From: Narthecium ossifragum
Taxonomy: Eukaryota; Streptophyta; Magnoliopsida; Dioscoreales; Nartheciaceae
Direction of reading: 5' to 3'
DNA length: 64,000 nucleotides
Assembly: GCA_963920575.1 (NCBI GenBank)
Contig: OY986968.1
Location: 1,689,001 to 1,753,000, forward strand
Position numbers and translations under genes: made by a program. The notes under the pieces are model-generated. The model did no database searches. It saw only the letters and a program-made list of their open reading frames with translations, and was not told the origin of the DNA. Numbering within the stretch: position 1 is the stretch's first letter; the number at the start of each line of letters is the position of its first letter. Shown here piece after piece: positions 22,041 to 33,100 of the stretch.

Positions 22041-22240
22041 NNNNNNNNNNNNNNNNNNNNNNNNNNNNNNNNNNNNNNNNNNNNNNNNNNNNNNNNNNNN
22101 NNNNNNNNNNNNNNNNNNNNNNNNNNNNNNNNNNNNNNNNNNNNNNNNNNNNNNNNNNNNNNNNNNNNNNNNNNNNNNNNNNNNNNNNNNNNNNNNNNNN
22201 NNNNNNNNNNNNNNNNNNNNNNNNNNNNNNNNNNNNNNNN
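22041..22240. other. Assembly gap (200 N)
   Basis: Exactly 200 N, a placeholder length. The left flank is GC-rich and repetitive (repeated CCGTCCTCCCTTCTTCGC at about 21939 and 22003), which explains the failed assembly. Frames read across it are meaningless. Confidence 0.99.
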
Positions 22241-22287
22241 ACCCCAACAGCTTCGTCTCTTGTCGGATCATATATGCATTCAACTAT

Positions 22288-22434
22288 GGGTCTGTTTGGA
22301 TACACGGGATCCGCCCGGATCCCGTGTATCCGGTGAACGCGCGGATCCCGCGCTGCGGGATCCAGCATTTGGGTTCCGCGCGATCCCGGAAATTCGCGCC
22401 CGTGGATACCTCCCCGCGGTAGCCAAACGCTCCC
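22288..22434. mobile_element. MITE with GGGNNNGTTTGG ends and internal hairpin
   Basis: The ends are GGGTCTGTTTGGATAC and the complement of GCCAAACGCTCCC. The putative 3-bp target duplication TAT is at 22285-22287 and 22435-22437. Inside, GGATACACGGGATCC pairs exactly with GGATCCCGTGTATCC around GCCC at about 22298-22331. It resembles a Tourist-like MITE. Confidence 0.75.
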
Positions 22435-22479
22435 TATATGTAATTATTAGAAATGTCGAAGAGCGCTTATTTGAGTACA

Positions 22480-22745
22480 TGCTGAAACTATACACATACA
22501 TTACACATGCTATCCAATCGGTAGTGAGGTACCGACTGATTGTTGGTGGCTAGTCCATTGATACCTCACTAACGATGGAATAGATCAATCAATCAGTACC
22601 TCACTACTGATTGAATGTACCAATGATCGGATCGGTAGTGAAGTACTGATTTGTTGATCTAATCCATCGATACTTCACTATCGATGGAATAGATCAATTA
22701 GTGGGTACCCTCACCACCGATTACATGGCATGTGCACACGTGACC
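22480..22745. repeat. ATCGGTAG palindrome element, copy c (GTGAGGTACC subtype)
   Basis: The words ATCGGTAGTGAGGTACCGA, ATTGATACCTCACTAACGAT, CAGTACCTCACTACTGATTG and ATCGGTAGTGAAGTACTGAT recur as alternating direct and inverted copies. The ends read TTACACATGC and GGCATGTGCACACGTG. It shares the GTGAGGTAC subunit with copy d in the DEK1 intron. Confidence 0.7.
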
Positions 22746-23155
22746 ATATACGCAAAACTTTATTTAATATCAAAATAATATGGTTATCTCTTTTTAAATT
22801 TATCAGATAAGACTTTGAACTGTATGTAAGAAACTTAGATTATTTTGAGTGGGTGGTTGGGGTTGAAGGTTTAGGCAACAAATGTCGACGGTATCACCTG
22901 ATGCATCATCAAAAGTTATGTTTACGTAGACTATGATTCTGATTGATACACTAGCGCCACATGAGTTTTCCATGTTTTTCACTGCTACTAGGAAAGTACG
23001 ACAATAGAGATTTTTATTTTTTCATTAGCTTCAAAATAATAATTCATTGGATTAATTGGAAAATAAATAAATGATCTCAGGAGAGGAAAAGAAAAAAGAA
23101 AAGGTCATATATATATATATATATATACCAGCTATCCTGGAAAACTCGATCTTGA
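22746..23155. other. AT-rich spacer with (AT)n run, no gene seen
   Basis: No supported gene. It contains an (AT)n microsatellite at about 23107-23128. Confidence 0.5.
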
Positions 23156-23158
23156 ATC

Positions 23159-23515
23159 ATGAGCAACCATGGAGCCAGTGACCCGCCGTCGTCGTTGTTT
23201 ACTAGGAAACGGCACAAGGCGTCAGGCCATACCCCTCTTCGTTGCCGTCGATGGACTCGCATGCGAGCACGGAGTTGCTGCCCAAGAACCTTAACATCGG
23301 TCGAGGGCCTCAGGAGCGCTCGGGTTGGAGGTCGAGAGCTGCGTGGCTATCTCAGCAGGCGAGAGCCGCGCGCCGGCCCCGGCCTTGGCGACATTTATGG
23401 GCCAGCAGGGACTTCAGCGATGCCCAACCCAAGATCGAGGCCGGCCCAAAGCCCCATTAACTGACGAGAAGAGCGATCATATCACATGCCCTCAAATCAC
23501 GACCACCGTTTGAAC
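23159..23515 (+). other. GC-rich possible gene fragment, unrecognised
   Basis: All three forward frames are open for 60-100 codons from ATGs at 23159, 23242 and 23325, which reflects high GC (few stops) more than coding evidence. I see no splice-supported model or family motif. It may be a captured exon or decayed gene. Confidence 0.25.
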
Positions 23516-23653
23516 TTGAGACGGAAAAGAGAAGGCATCATCGATCGACTGCAAAAATACTCTCATTATTAGCTTCTCTTGTAACCATATATCCCAGACA
23601 TAACTAGATGGCCCCATGTGTGCCATCTCGCATAGGTTGCCACCCACTCCTAT

Positions 23654-23655
<2 letters not shown>

Positions 23656-23683
<28 letters not shown>
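23656..23683. repeat. Poly-C tract (28 C)
   Basis: An uninterrupted run of 28 C is followed by TCCCCCTCTCTCTCTA. Length in the assembly may be unreliable. Confidence 0.9.
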
Positions 23684-23686
<3 letters not shown>

Positions 23687-23989
23687 CCCTCTCTCTCTAT
23701 GGTTACAACCCTATACTATATGTGCGTATATATGACTCAGATACCGCGTCCTAACCCATATCATAAAACTTACTTTATATAGTAGAGCTCATTGAGCCTT
23801 GCTTTTGCATCTTCATCTTTGGTCTATGTGTTTTTCCAACAATTAGTGTACTAAGTTATCACAATAGATCACAGTATCTAACTACTATAGGCCTGAGGTA
23901 ATAAGGTGCCACAACAAAAACTTGTTAATGGAGGCAGGTAAAAAGCCACCACTTTCTTGTTCATAAACATTTTTTTAATACACATGGTA

Positions 23990-24275
23990 GATAAGGGTGA
24001 GTATTCGGTTAAAACCTAATAAAAAAAACCGAATTTTTTTATAAAAAAAATAAAAATCTGAACCTAACCAAATGGAATTAATTCGATGCACTAATTTAAA
24101 AACCGAATTGAAAAAAAAAACGAAATATATATATAGGTTTTTAACTCTAAAACGTAAAATATGATTATTTAATCAAAATATATATATGTGGGTTTTAATC
24201 GAAATCTAAAATAAAAAATCAAACCGGACCGAAAAAAACCAAACCGAACCAAATCGATTTTGCTCACCCCTATCC
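23990..24275. mobile_element. Probable small hAT-like element, AT-rich
   Basis: The left end TAAGGGTGAGTATTCGGTT and the complement of the right end, TAGGGGTGAGCAAAATCG, are similar. The interior has repeated AACCGAA and AAACCG words in A-rich sequence. I could not find a clean 8-bp target duplication, so the class is tentative. Confidence 0.45.
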
Positions 24276-24358
24276 TACTGGTAGAAGACATGGAGGTTTT
24301 ATGCTGTTTTGTATTCCTAGCGAGAATAAAATGAGGGCCGTCTATATGGCCTCGCAGG

Positions 24359-25694
24359 TAGGGGTGTCCAAAAAGCCTAATTGACCGGCCCGGTACTTGT
24401 CCGACCTGGACCCGCCATGGTCGTAGCCCGGTCGGGCCTGGGTGTTGACCCTTGCTGGACCGGGATGATCCGGGTTCAGGGGCGGATCAAGGCCCCCTTG
24501 GTCAAAAACTCGGTTCGGCGGGGGGCGGTCCGGGTTTGAAAGAAGCCCAACAAATAAATCACCCCCACTTCATTACTACCGTCCACATATCACTCCAATA
24601 TCTCCTCCTCTCTTATCTCTCTCGTGTCGCAACTTCACCCTCAGCCCGCTCGCAACCCATGACCAACCCTCGCCGGAGCTCCGTCGCCGGCGCCGCACTG
24701 CCCTTGCTCGGCTCTCTATCTCTCCTCCAACCTCCACCAGCTCTGGCAAATCTGGACAAAAAGATAAGATAGTGGTGGTGGAGCCTCCGGGATGAGTCGA
24801 GAGCTGTGCCTCGCCGCATTGACCGCCTCCAATCCCTGTGTGAAGAGATCAACGCCTCCGATCTATGTGCGAAGAGATCAACGCCTCCGATCCCTGTGCG
24901 AAGAGATCAACGCCTCGGCGTCCGATCCGTGGTGATGGAGCCTCCGGGATCAGGCGTGAGTTGTGCCTCGACCTCGCCCGAGCCGGTTGTTGCGTCATCA
25001 CCGCCGCGCGCCGCATCGACCGCATTCGATCCCTGTGCAAAGAGATCAACACCTCATGCGTCCGATCCATGGTGGTGGAGCTTCCAGGATCCGTCGCGAG
25101 TTGTGCCTCGACTTTGCCAGAGCCGGTTGCCGCATCATCGCCACTGCGTGCCGCATCAACCGTCTCCGATCCATGTGTGAAGAGATCAACGCCTTCGATC
25201 CTTGTGCGAAGAGATCAATGCCTCGGGCGTCCGATCCATGGTGGCGGAGCCTCCGCGATCAGCCGTGAGCTGTGCCTCGACCTCGCTCGAGTTGGTTGCC
25301 GTGTCGTTCCCGCCGCGCGCTGCATCGATCGCCTTCGATCCCTGTGTGAAAAGATCAATGCCTCATACGTCCGATCTGTGGTGGTGGAGCTCGACGTTAG
25401 CGTTGGGAATGACACCATGGATGAGCTTAGGGCGACGGAGATGGATGATCAAGAGCATAGGGCTTGGCATGGGGCGGCTCCGACGAGGTGGGCATCGGGC
25501 TTGGCGAGGCACGGTGAGAGAGAAGGATAACGGAGGAAGAAAGGTGGGAGAGGAGAAAGGGGCTGGCGGCCCGGGTTCGGCTCGGTTTGGCCTAGCCCGA
25601 TTTTCAAGGCGGACAGGGTCATACCTGGACCGGACCGGTTGAAAAGCTTATTGGGCCTGGCATTGGCCCGGGTCGGTCCGGATGGACACCCCTA
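24359..25694. mobile_element. 1336-bp non-autonomous hAT element (Pack-hAT) with captured gene fragment
   Basis: The ends TAGGGGTGTCCA and TGGACACCCCTA are perfect 12-bp TIRs. The flanking 8-bp target duplication CTCGCAGG is perfect (24351-24358 and 25695-25702), diagnostic of hAT. Subterminal sequence is rich in GGCCCGG and CCGGACC words. The interior carries several tandem copies of a short-chain-dehydrogenase coding fragment. No transposase is present, so it must have been mobilised in trans. Confidence 0.95.
24785..25385 (+). pseudogene. Tandemly amplified short-chain dehydrogenase/reductase (SDR) N-terminal fragment
   Basis: About four copies of a unit near 140 bp encode, in scattered frames, RELCLDLARAGC, then AARRIDRIRSLC and EINAS. 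One copy is preceded by GDGASGI. This matches the start of plant SDR enzymes, where a TGASSGIG-type nucleotide-binding loop is followed by a helix, strand and an AARR..RL..LC motif. Copies sit at about 24790 (internally deleted), 24950, 25090 and 25260, with extra copies of AAGAGATCAACGCCT between them. Frames shift between copies and no catalytic Tyr/Lys region is present, so no enzyme is encoded. Confidence 0.75.
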
Positions 25695-25702
25695 CTCGCA
25701 GG

Positions 25703-26130
25703 CCCGGTGTTGTTGCCGGCTTTGGAGCATTTTAGTCACCAAATTTTAGTGAAATACTTTTCTCACAATACTATATGAGTAATTAGACTTTAGTAATCAG
25801 GAGCATTTTAGTCAAATATCCAAATCAAAATCAGAAACATCAGGACTTATGGTACTGCCAGCCCCCGTTCAACTTGGGCCGCAAACTCCGGGCTGTTGAA
25901 CATCGTAGAGAGTAGTTGGGCCACAATTTCTCCAAACCACGGACAAAGTGGATCCGTATCGGATCCGAAAACGCGTGTATGTATTCTAAGATTAACGGGT
26001 TCGGATATCTAAATATTCAAATCCGAGAGGTCATTTTTTGAAGCACAAATAATGCTAAAATCCGGTCCTTATTGGATTCGGAGTAGGAGCGACCCGAATC
26101 CGTCCCATTTCCGCTATCCTATTCTCTCTC
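25703..26130. promoter_or_regulatory. DEK1 upstream region
   Basis: Spacer between the hAT element and the DEK1 leader. It contains paired GGATCCG/CGGATCC and TTCGGAT words (25950-26100) but no clear TATA box near the leader. The CT-rich leader start suggests a TATA-less promoter. Confidence 0.35.
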
Positions 26131-26149
26131 TCATTGGCCCTGGGCAAAC

Positions 26150-26356
26150 AAGTCGACAAACGTCACCTCGTTCCTACAGGCAAGCACTCTCTCTCTCTCT
26201 CCTGTCTCTCCGTTTCTCTCTCTAGAATCCCAGGGTTTTCTCGCTGCCCAAAACCCTTCTCTCTCTCCGCCATCTCTCCCTGTCCGGCCTCGGCCCCGAT
26301 TTCTAGGGTTTTATCGGCTGGGGCGTCTCGCTCGCTCCCTCGATGTCGTCCTGAAG
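26150..26356 (+). other. DEK1: DEK1 non-coding 5' leader exon
   Basis: A CT-rich leader with telo-box-like motifs (CAGGGTTTTC, AAAACCCTTC, CTAGGGTTTT) ends at the donor CTGAAG|GTACGG (26356/26357). Telo-boxes are common in plant leaders of actively transcribed genes. The intron to 27138 contains the copy d palindrome element. The start position is approximate. Confidence 0.55.
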
Positions 26357-26904
26357 GTACGGCCTTTACCTACCCTTCTGTCTGTGTGTTGTTTTGTCCT
26401 AATCTTTGAAAGCCATTCCAGGGTTTCGAAGAAAACCTAGGAAATATCTCGTTTTTTAGCTGTTCTTTTTCGCTGGGTTGTAGTCCGATTGGGGCTTCGG
26501 GTCTTTTGTTACATCGAGGGAGGAGATTTCGTAGCCCATTTCGGCATTCGGGATTTTCTTGGAGGGCGCCGTTGGATTCCAGCTGCTGGGTTTGTTTCCT
26601 GGCTGGAATTCCGTGTTTTTTTTAACCTTTATTTTCTAAGTTTTATGGCTGTTTACGGATGCGTTGGATTGTGTGCATGTTCTTGAGAAAATGATGTGGG
26701 TTTTTGTTCGATTTTTATGCGGTTTTAAAAGATGCAACGGTGGTACGAGGTAATGGAGGAGGCTGGGCAGAAGATGAGATTTTTATGTTGGGATTCTTGA
26801 AAATCGGATTTGGTAGGCGTGAGCACTTTGCAAGATTGTCCAGATGTTTCTTATCTTGTTGTATGATTAGAAGAGGTTGAGAGGATTTTTATATAAAAAA
26901 AGAT

Positions 26905-27090
26905 TTTTGTACATGCCCACGTGGCATTGCATGTACATTACACATGATTGAATCAGTAGTGAGGTACCAAATCTTTCATATAGTCCATCGGTAGTGAGGT
27001 ACAAATGGACTAGATCAACCAATCGGCATCTCATTACCGACATATATATTACACATGACATATATATTACACATGCCATCTTGATGAGAC
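26905..27090. repeat. ATCGGTAG palindrome element, copy d, in DEK1 leader intron
   Basis: CAGTAGTGAGGTACC, CCATCGGTAGTGAGGTAC and TCGGCATCTCATTACCGA lie between GTACATGCCCACGTGGCATTG and paired ACATATATATTACACATG repeats (27038-27075). It belongs to the GTGAGGTAC subtype like copy c. It ends about 50 bases before the acceptor at 27138. Confidence 0.65.
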
Positions 27091-27185
27091 TCACTGTTTT
27101 GCACGTTTTTTTGGTTGAATATGTGATTTTCTTGATAGGGGTGCAGATGGATGGTATGAGTTGACAGAGGGCCGGAAGAGGAGCG

Positions 27186-30100
27186 ATGGAAGGGGACGAC
27201 CACCATCGACTCGTTCTGGCGTGTAGTCTTTGTGGGGTGCTTTTTGCAGTTCTTGGCCCTCTGAGCTTTTTGGTTCTTTGGGCAGTAAACTGGCGACCAT
27301 GGAGGATATACAGGTTTCTTTGTTTACTATCTATTTATCCTTGCTTTTGCTGGCACTGATGTAGTTTCAGTGACCTGGTTTTTACTTTTTAATGATCTAG
27401 GACTCAGCTTTAATATGTGATAGTCGGTTAATACTTAATGGAGAAGTAAGAACATGTTCACTTGGAAAAAGAAACTAAGCATTGTCTTTCAAAGAAGCCA
27501 AAAGCAAAGTTATTGCTTAACCAATGAATACGAGGTCTTGGATGCTCAACTAAGCTCAGATAGAATGTTTATTACCTTCAAGCAATGATACATGTGTTGA
27601 ATATGACATGACAAACATACCTCCATCTCTATAGCGTGTATTGCTACATTCGTAAGCAATTTTGCATGACTTACAGAAATGACACTTCTTTCTTACTGTG
27701 AGGCACTGTATAGGGATGCCAAGTTAGTGGTTCTACGTTCTTATGTGTCCTATGTGGTTCAACAGGCATTTTCGCTACCTTCAGTCTTAAAACCTTGGAA
27801 CTTAAACCATGTGTTAGGCTACTTAAATGGCATTTCATCCCCACTGTTAACCACTGCCTATCTTGGGATGCCACGCTAGTGGTGCTGTGATTTATTGTGC
27901 CATATGTACCTATGGGGAAGTGATGATTCACGTCCATGACACGCGATCAGGAAACCACATTTGTGGTTCTGTGATCTTATGTGCCATATATGGTTCAACA
28001 GAATTTCTGCTATATTTATGCACATAACCTAGAATAAACCATTTTCAATTACTACTTAAAATAAATACTCATCCCCTTTTCAGCCACACCCTATCTTGGA
28101 GTGCCATGATTTTATGTGCCATCTGGATTGAATAGGCATTTCCACCCCCTCGTTTTCAAAATATTGAAGTTCAGCTGTGCGAATACTGAATGGACATGTT
28201 TGGGGCTATAAATGGAAAAGTTGAGACACCTTATGATGCTACATGATAGTTAAAGATATCCCGTGTGATAGAAATGATCACCCCGGGAAGCCATTGCCCC
28301 ATCATATAGAGCAGATGCAGAATTTCATTGGTAATATTTTCTCAATATCCTACTACGAGTGACTTTGGTTGTGAATACAACTGCAATCCTTATGAGCGAT
28401 AAGCTTGATCTAGTTGTCGTGTTACAACTTGGTCAATTTTCTATATTAGAGTGTGGTTGTGATTAATATGTCATCATGTCTGATGTTTTGTTACTATAGC
28501 CTCCTTCAAAAGTTCTATATAATTTCTCTTAAATCAGCAAATATCATAATTGGTAAGTGTAGGTTTGTTTTGTGGTAAGCCTTTCTCTAAACAGTTTCGA
28601 TAATGATGTTAAGGGTGGGTCTCTTAGACATTGTGGATATTTTATTTTTGTGAATAGCAAATAATTTGAATCAATTAACACAGGATAAGATCAATTTGGG
28701 AAACACAAGGCACTAAGGCTTATAATTGGTCCTCATTTGGTGCTTCATTAAATAGCGCCACTGTATCTTGCCACTTGATGCTTGATATTGCAATGGTGTA
28801 AGGTGCTTTTGGTTGAAGGGAGGTTCAATCTTACAGATGGCTTGGTGCAAGTGGAGGGATGAAAGCATGGGATAGGTTAGGAGACAAGAGCGTTGTATCG
28901 GAGAGAAAGATGCTTGTGTCGTCGGATGTCTTGAAAATTTAGATACCTTTGGAGGCATTTCGATGTTGATTGGATGCATGTTTGCTAAGATGCATAATAA
29001 GGGAATAACATAGTGCTGACATCTACATGCAATGGTGTAAGTTGTTTTAGTTGAAGGGAAGGTTGAGTACTTGCATATGGCTTGATGAGAGGGATGGAAG
29101 CATCCGTAAGGAGACAAGAACACAATTGGGGAAAGAGAAAAAATATTCGTGTTACCCAATGTAATTTGAATATGTAGAGACATTTGGGGTCATTTCGGTA
29201 TTGGCTGGATGGATGGTTTCCAAGTTGCATAGAAAGGGAATCATGTAGTGTTAATTAACTTAGCGTTGACATCCACATTTAAAGCTCTCTGCCTGACTAC
29301 AAAACGAATATAAATTTGTTTTGAGATGTCTTTCATCTCTTTTTTGATTTGCTAGATTAGTAGAATACAAAACTAAATGTATGCCTTTTATAGGATATGA
29401 ATGTTTTGTTTTAAATTTTGAATCAAGCAATGCTAGACAAAGCTCTTGCAGGTGTTGGTCACATCCATGTATGGCAAAGCTTAAATAATACTATGTTGCA
29501 CTATTCCCATTTTAGGAAGAGTTAGATAATAGGAAATATTAACTCAAAATGTGGAAGAAAGCCTACATCATGCTTATGCGTTTATTTAGCTGATACTCTT
29601 TTGTTGCTTCTTTTGAAAAGATGTTGCATGCGGTAAGGTTGGCATCACAAAAGTGCGAAGTGCTCTGGGCAAAGATAATTCCCAAAACTTGCAAATGCAA
29701 CACATGCCAAAGGACCAGTCACAAGATGATAGATGACACGATAGTGGAATGCTCGTGGTTGCATGTGTGTTGTATACGCAGATCCCGGGTATCTCCGCAA
29801 TGCAAACTGGGAGCCATACATAAGACATCTTGTTATTCAGTGAGGGGGGTATGTCTGACGAATTTGAAGAAACCCCTAGATCTTTCTATTATAGCCCCTT
29901 TATATCCTAAAACCAATCATGGGTCTGGCAGCTGGTCTAGAATCAGCTTTCACCGTCATTTTAGTAGCCAACCTACTTGCATAACATGTTTCCATTTGCT
30001 TGATCTTTAAATCAACTAAAGGAAGGACTAAATTGATCATCTCGCGCTACGTGAAATGTTATCGAATTAGGTTATATAGCAATACTACCTTTTGAAATAT

Positions 30101-33100
30101 TTTCATAATAGAAATGTTCTAATGGGGAGGGGATGGTTGACATGGCAAACGCAGAAGTAATGGAATTAGTATTTTCATTTACATTCGCCTAAGTAATTGA
30201 GTTCATATCGAACATTAGGTAATGGAGCCGATTTTGTGTGCCCCTTGGCAGAGGGTAGTTTATCCAGCTAATAGGGAGGATACAATAGAGTCGTTGGTAG
30301 AAAATACCCTGGATAACATGGCATTAATGAATTTGGATAGATGTTAAAAGAGATTCGTTTAGAGCTTATTCTCTTAATTTAGAAACAAAGTGCGTGGATA
30401 AGAATAAAGATGACGCATTTGTTTTATGTTGGGTTGTGGCATTGGAAGAGCCATCATCGTTGGTTTGCAATTCGGTGCAAGAAAATTGTAAAATAGCGAG
30501 TGTTTTCCCTTTAGAATGGATTATATTACCTTCAATGTTCAAAGCATGATATCGGCTGCTAGGGTGCATCATTGTCCTTCTCGGGTCCTGATCCCGATGG
30601 GTAACACAATGGTAATCGATTTGGATTCTCACTCTTATCAACAATCTAGTTTGTTCTCCCAAGATGGGCCTGTAACTTATTAATACTCAATGCCCTTGCC
30701 AATTTTCTCAGGATAGCAGAATTTACCATTCAGACCCGCATCTCATTTTTTCTCGTGACTGAAAGAGTTTATGATTTCTGAAATGATCATATTCCATATT
30801 GCTCATGATCTCCCAATGCACACTTTGCGAAGTTAACTCCAAGTTACTTTGGCCGAGTAGTGAAATCTTGGATTTGGGCAAAATTAATGACGACAATATA
30901 GAGAAATTTCCTTTCTATTGGAAGTTATTCTGTTAAATTTCACCATTATCAGACCGATAGGTGTCCCTTGTTTCCTTAATTTGTCTGAATTCAGCTGATT
31001 GGCTAGCATATACTGTGGATTTGGAAACTCTTTTGGGTACAGTGAGAAGCAATGCCCTCCTTGTATGTTCTGCTCTTAGCTCTTCTGCATCTCACTTACT
31101 ATTTGGCTGTACTTTCCAAGTCATTGGTTTTTGTGAAAATTTGCTAGTTGATTTATTTCATGCTTCTGCAATTTGCTAATAAAACCTCCAAGTGGCTATG
31201 ACCATTTTAGTAACTTTCCAGCATCATAAATAAAGTTACATTTTTGCAATTCTTACTTGGCTTTGATGGCCTGGTTCTCAGTTCCACTGGTCTTTCTTTG
31301 CCTGCTTTTGTATCTGTCATCTTTTCTCCAGGATCATTCTTTTCCCTTGGATTTTTAGTGCATGTTACTTGGGGTTTAGTGTTCTTTTCACATGCCATGT
31401 CGTTTCAGTATACTGGCTATTTCTGTGCCCTTGTGCAAAAAAATGATTATAAGTTGTTCAATACTTTCTTATATGCCATTTAGTTCATTTTTCATTTCAG
31501 CTCTATGAATTTGTCAGCATTACTTGGAGTTTTCATACTTTGTACCCTTGGCTTTTTTATTTTTAAGATTTATTGCAGGGCCATATATTCTGATCTCTCT
31601 CCTAATTTCTTTTTTCAAACTTCAGCTGGATATATGCAAGGAAATGGCCAGAGTTTGTACAAGGGCCTCAGCTAAGCGCAATTTGTGCTTTTCTCTCTGC
31701 GTTGGCATGGGTTATCGTTCTCTCCCCAGTCATAGTAGTTATAGCCTGGGGAGGTACTCTGATTGCGCTTTTGAGTAGGGATATAACTGGATTGGCTGTA
31801 ATTATGGCTGGCACTGCTCTTCTGCTGGCATTTTATTCAATAATGCTTTGGTGGCGGACCCAATGGCAAAGCTCAAGTAGGTCTTCTTTCTCTTTGGTTA
31901 ACTTCTCCTAGTTTTAACAATGTTGATTGCCTAATCTCCGTGGTCTACAGAATCGTTGCAATTTCATCTCTTGATATTAGATAACTGCAAGTAATGCACT
32001 GCCAAGTTTTCTACTGGCGAAGGCATATTGTTATTTCATTTGGTAAAGGAGATTTGTTACATCCGTGGATAACTTTAGATGTTAGTCGAGTTTGATTCAT
32101 CTTCAGATGCTCTATGACACAATAGCAGAACTCGTGAGCGGAAAATATGGCAGCTTTTTATCTTTATCAGAGAGACGATTAAGCATGCAAAACAGGTTTT
32201 TCCTTTATCATTAGTTGAACATGCCTTGGGTACATAAGAGCTGAGGATCTGATGCTATTTTTTTACTTTTAACCGCTAGTATTGTAGCTTTGAATATGAT
32301 GCTGGAGCAAGAGGTTATGCGCATGGAATATAATAAATTTGTTGCTTCTCTACATCTGTTGAGAATTGTGTAGGAGAGTTTTATAAGGATGCGTAGTCAA
32401 TTTGGGCTTGACTCTAATTCCGTGTTAGGCTAACATATTAGAAGAATGAAGGACGCTTTTATTGAGGGCATAAACATTGCTCAGCTAGTCTTTCTCCTTG
32501 AGAGGATGGTCGATGTACTCCTGTATTGTTTGCAGGGAAGGAGGGTTGGTTGACTCGAAGTTCTCATTATTTTGATTTATTGTCAGAGGCGGAAAAAACC
32601 ACAAGCAAATTTCTTTATTCTTTGAAGTAAGATCAAGTTTGATTGACAATATCTCAGAAATAATAACCTGAAGCCTTGCTAGGTGGTAGGGGTTGTTCTC
32701 ACTGCTAGCACCTATATCTACAGTTGTTACATGTCATCATGTCGAACAAGCTGGTAGCGTTGCATAGCCTTGTTCCCTATTTTTCCTCATCAAAACAGGA
32801 AATGCTCCTGAAACTGCAGCATGTTGATTTTAGCAGTTGATTTATGATTTTACAGCCGCCATTAGTTATTGACCAGAGTTTATCAGTGACTGTTGCGTAG
32901 AGCTGATTTGATGTCACTTTTTAGAATTATTTAAACTAGCTTTTCATACTGTACACTGTCAATATGCTAGAAATATGAAAATTTCCTTCATATGCTACAT
33001 TTGTGTACTAGAATGTTTTCCTCGCAGCAGCGGGACTCCACTCATTTTTGATGTTTTTCCACCGAGACATAGCTAAAACAGTTCAATGTGGTACTATTAC

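Noticed and set aside
21782..22422. Open frames reading through the N run
   Set aside because: They exist only because N codons are not stops.
28713..29183. 156-codon minus-strand frame in the DEK1 intron
   Set aside because: It falls on a diverged tandem duplication and has low-complexity composition without motifs.
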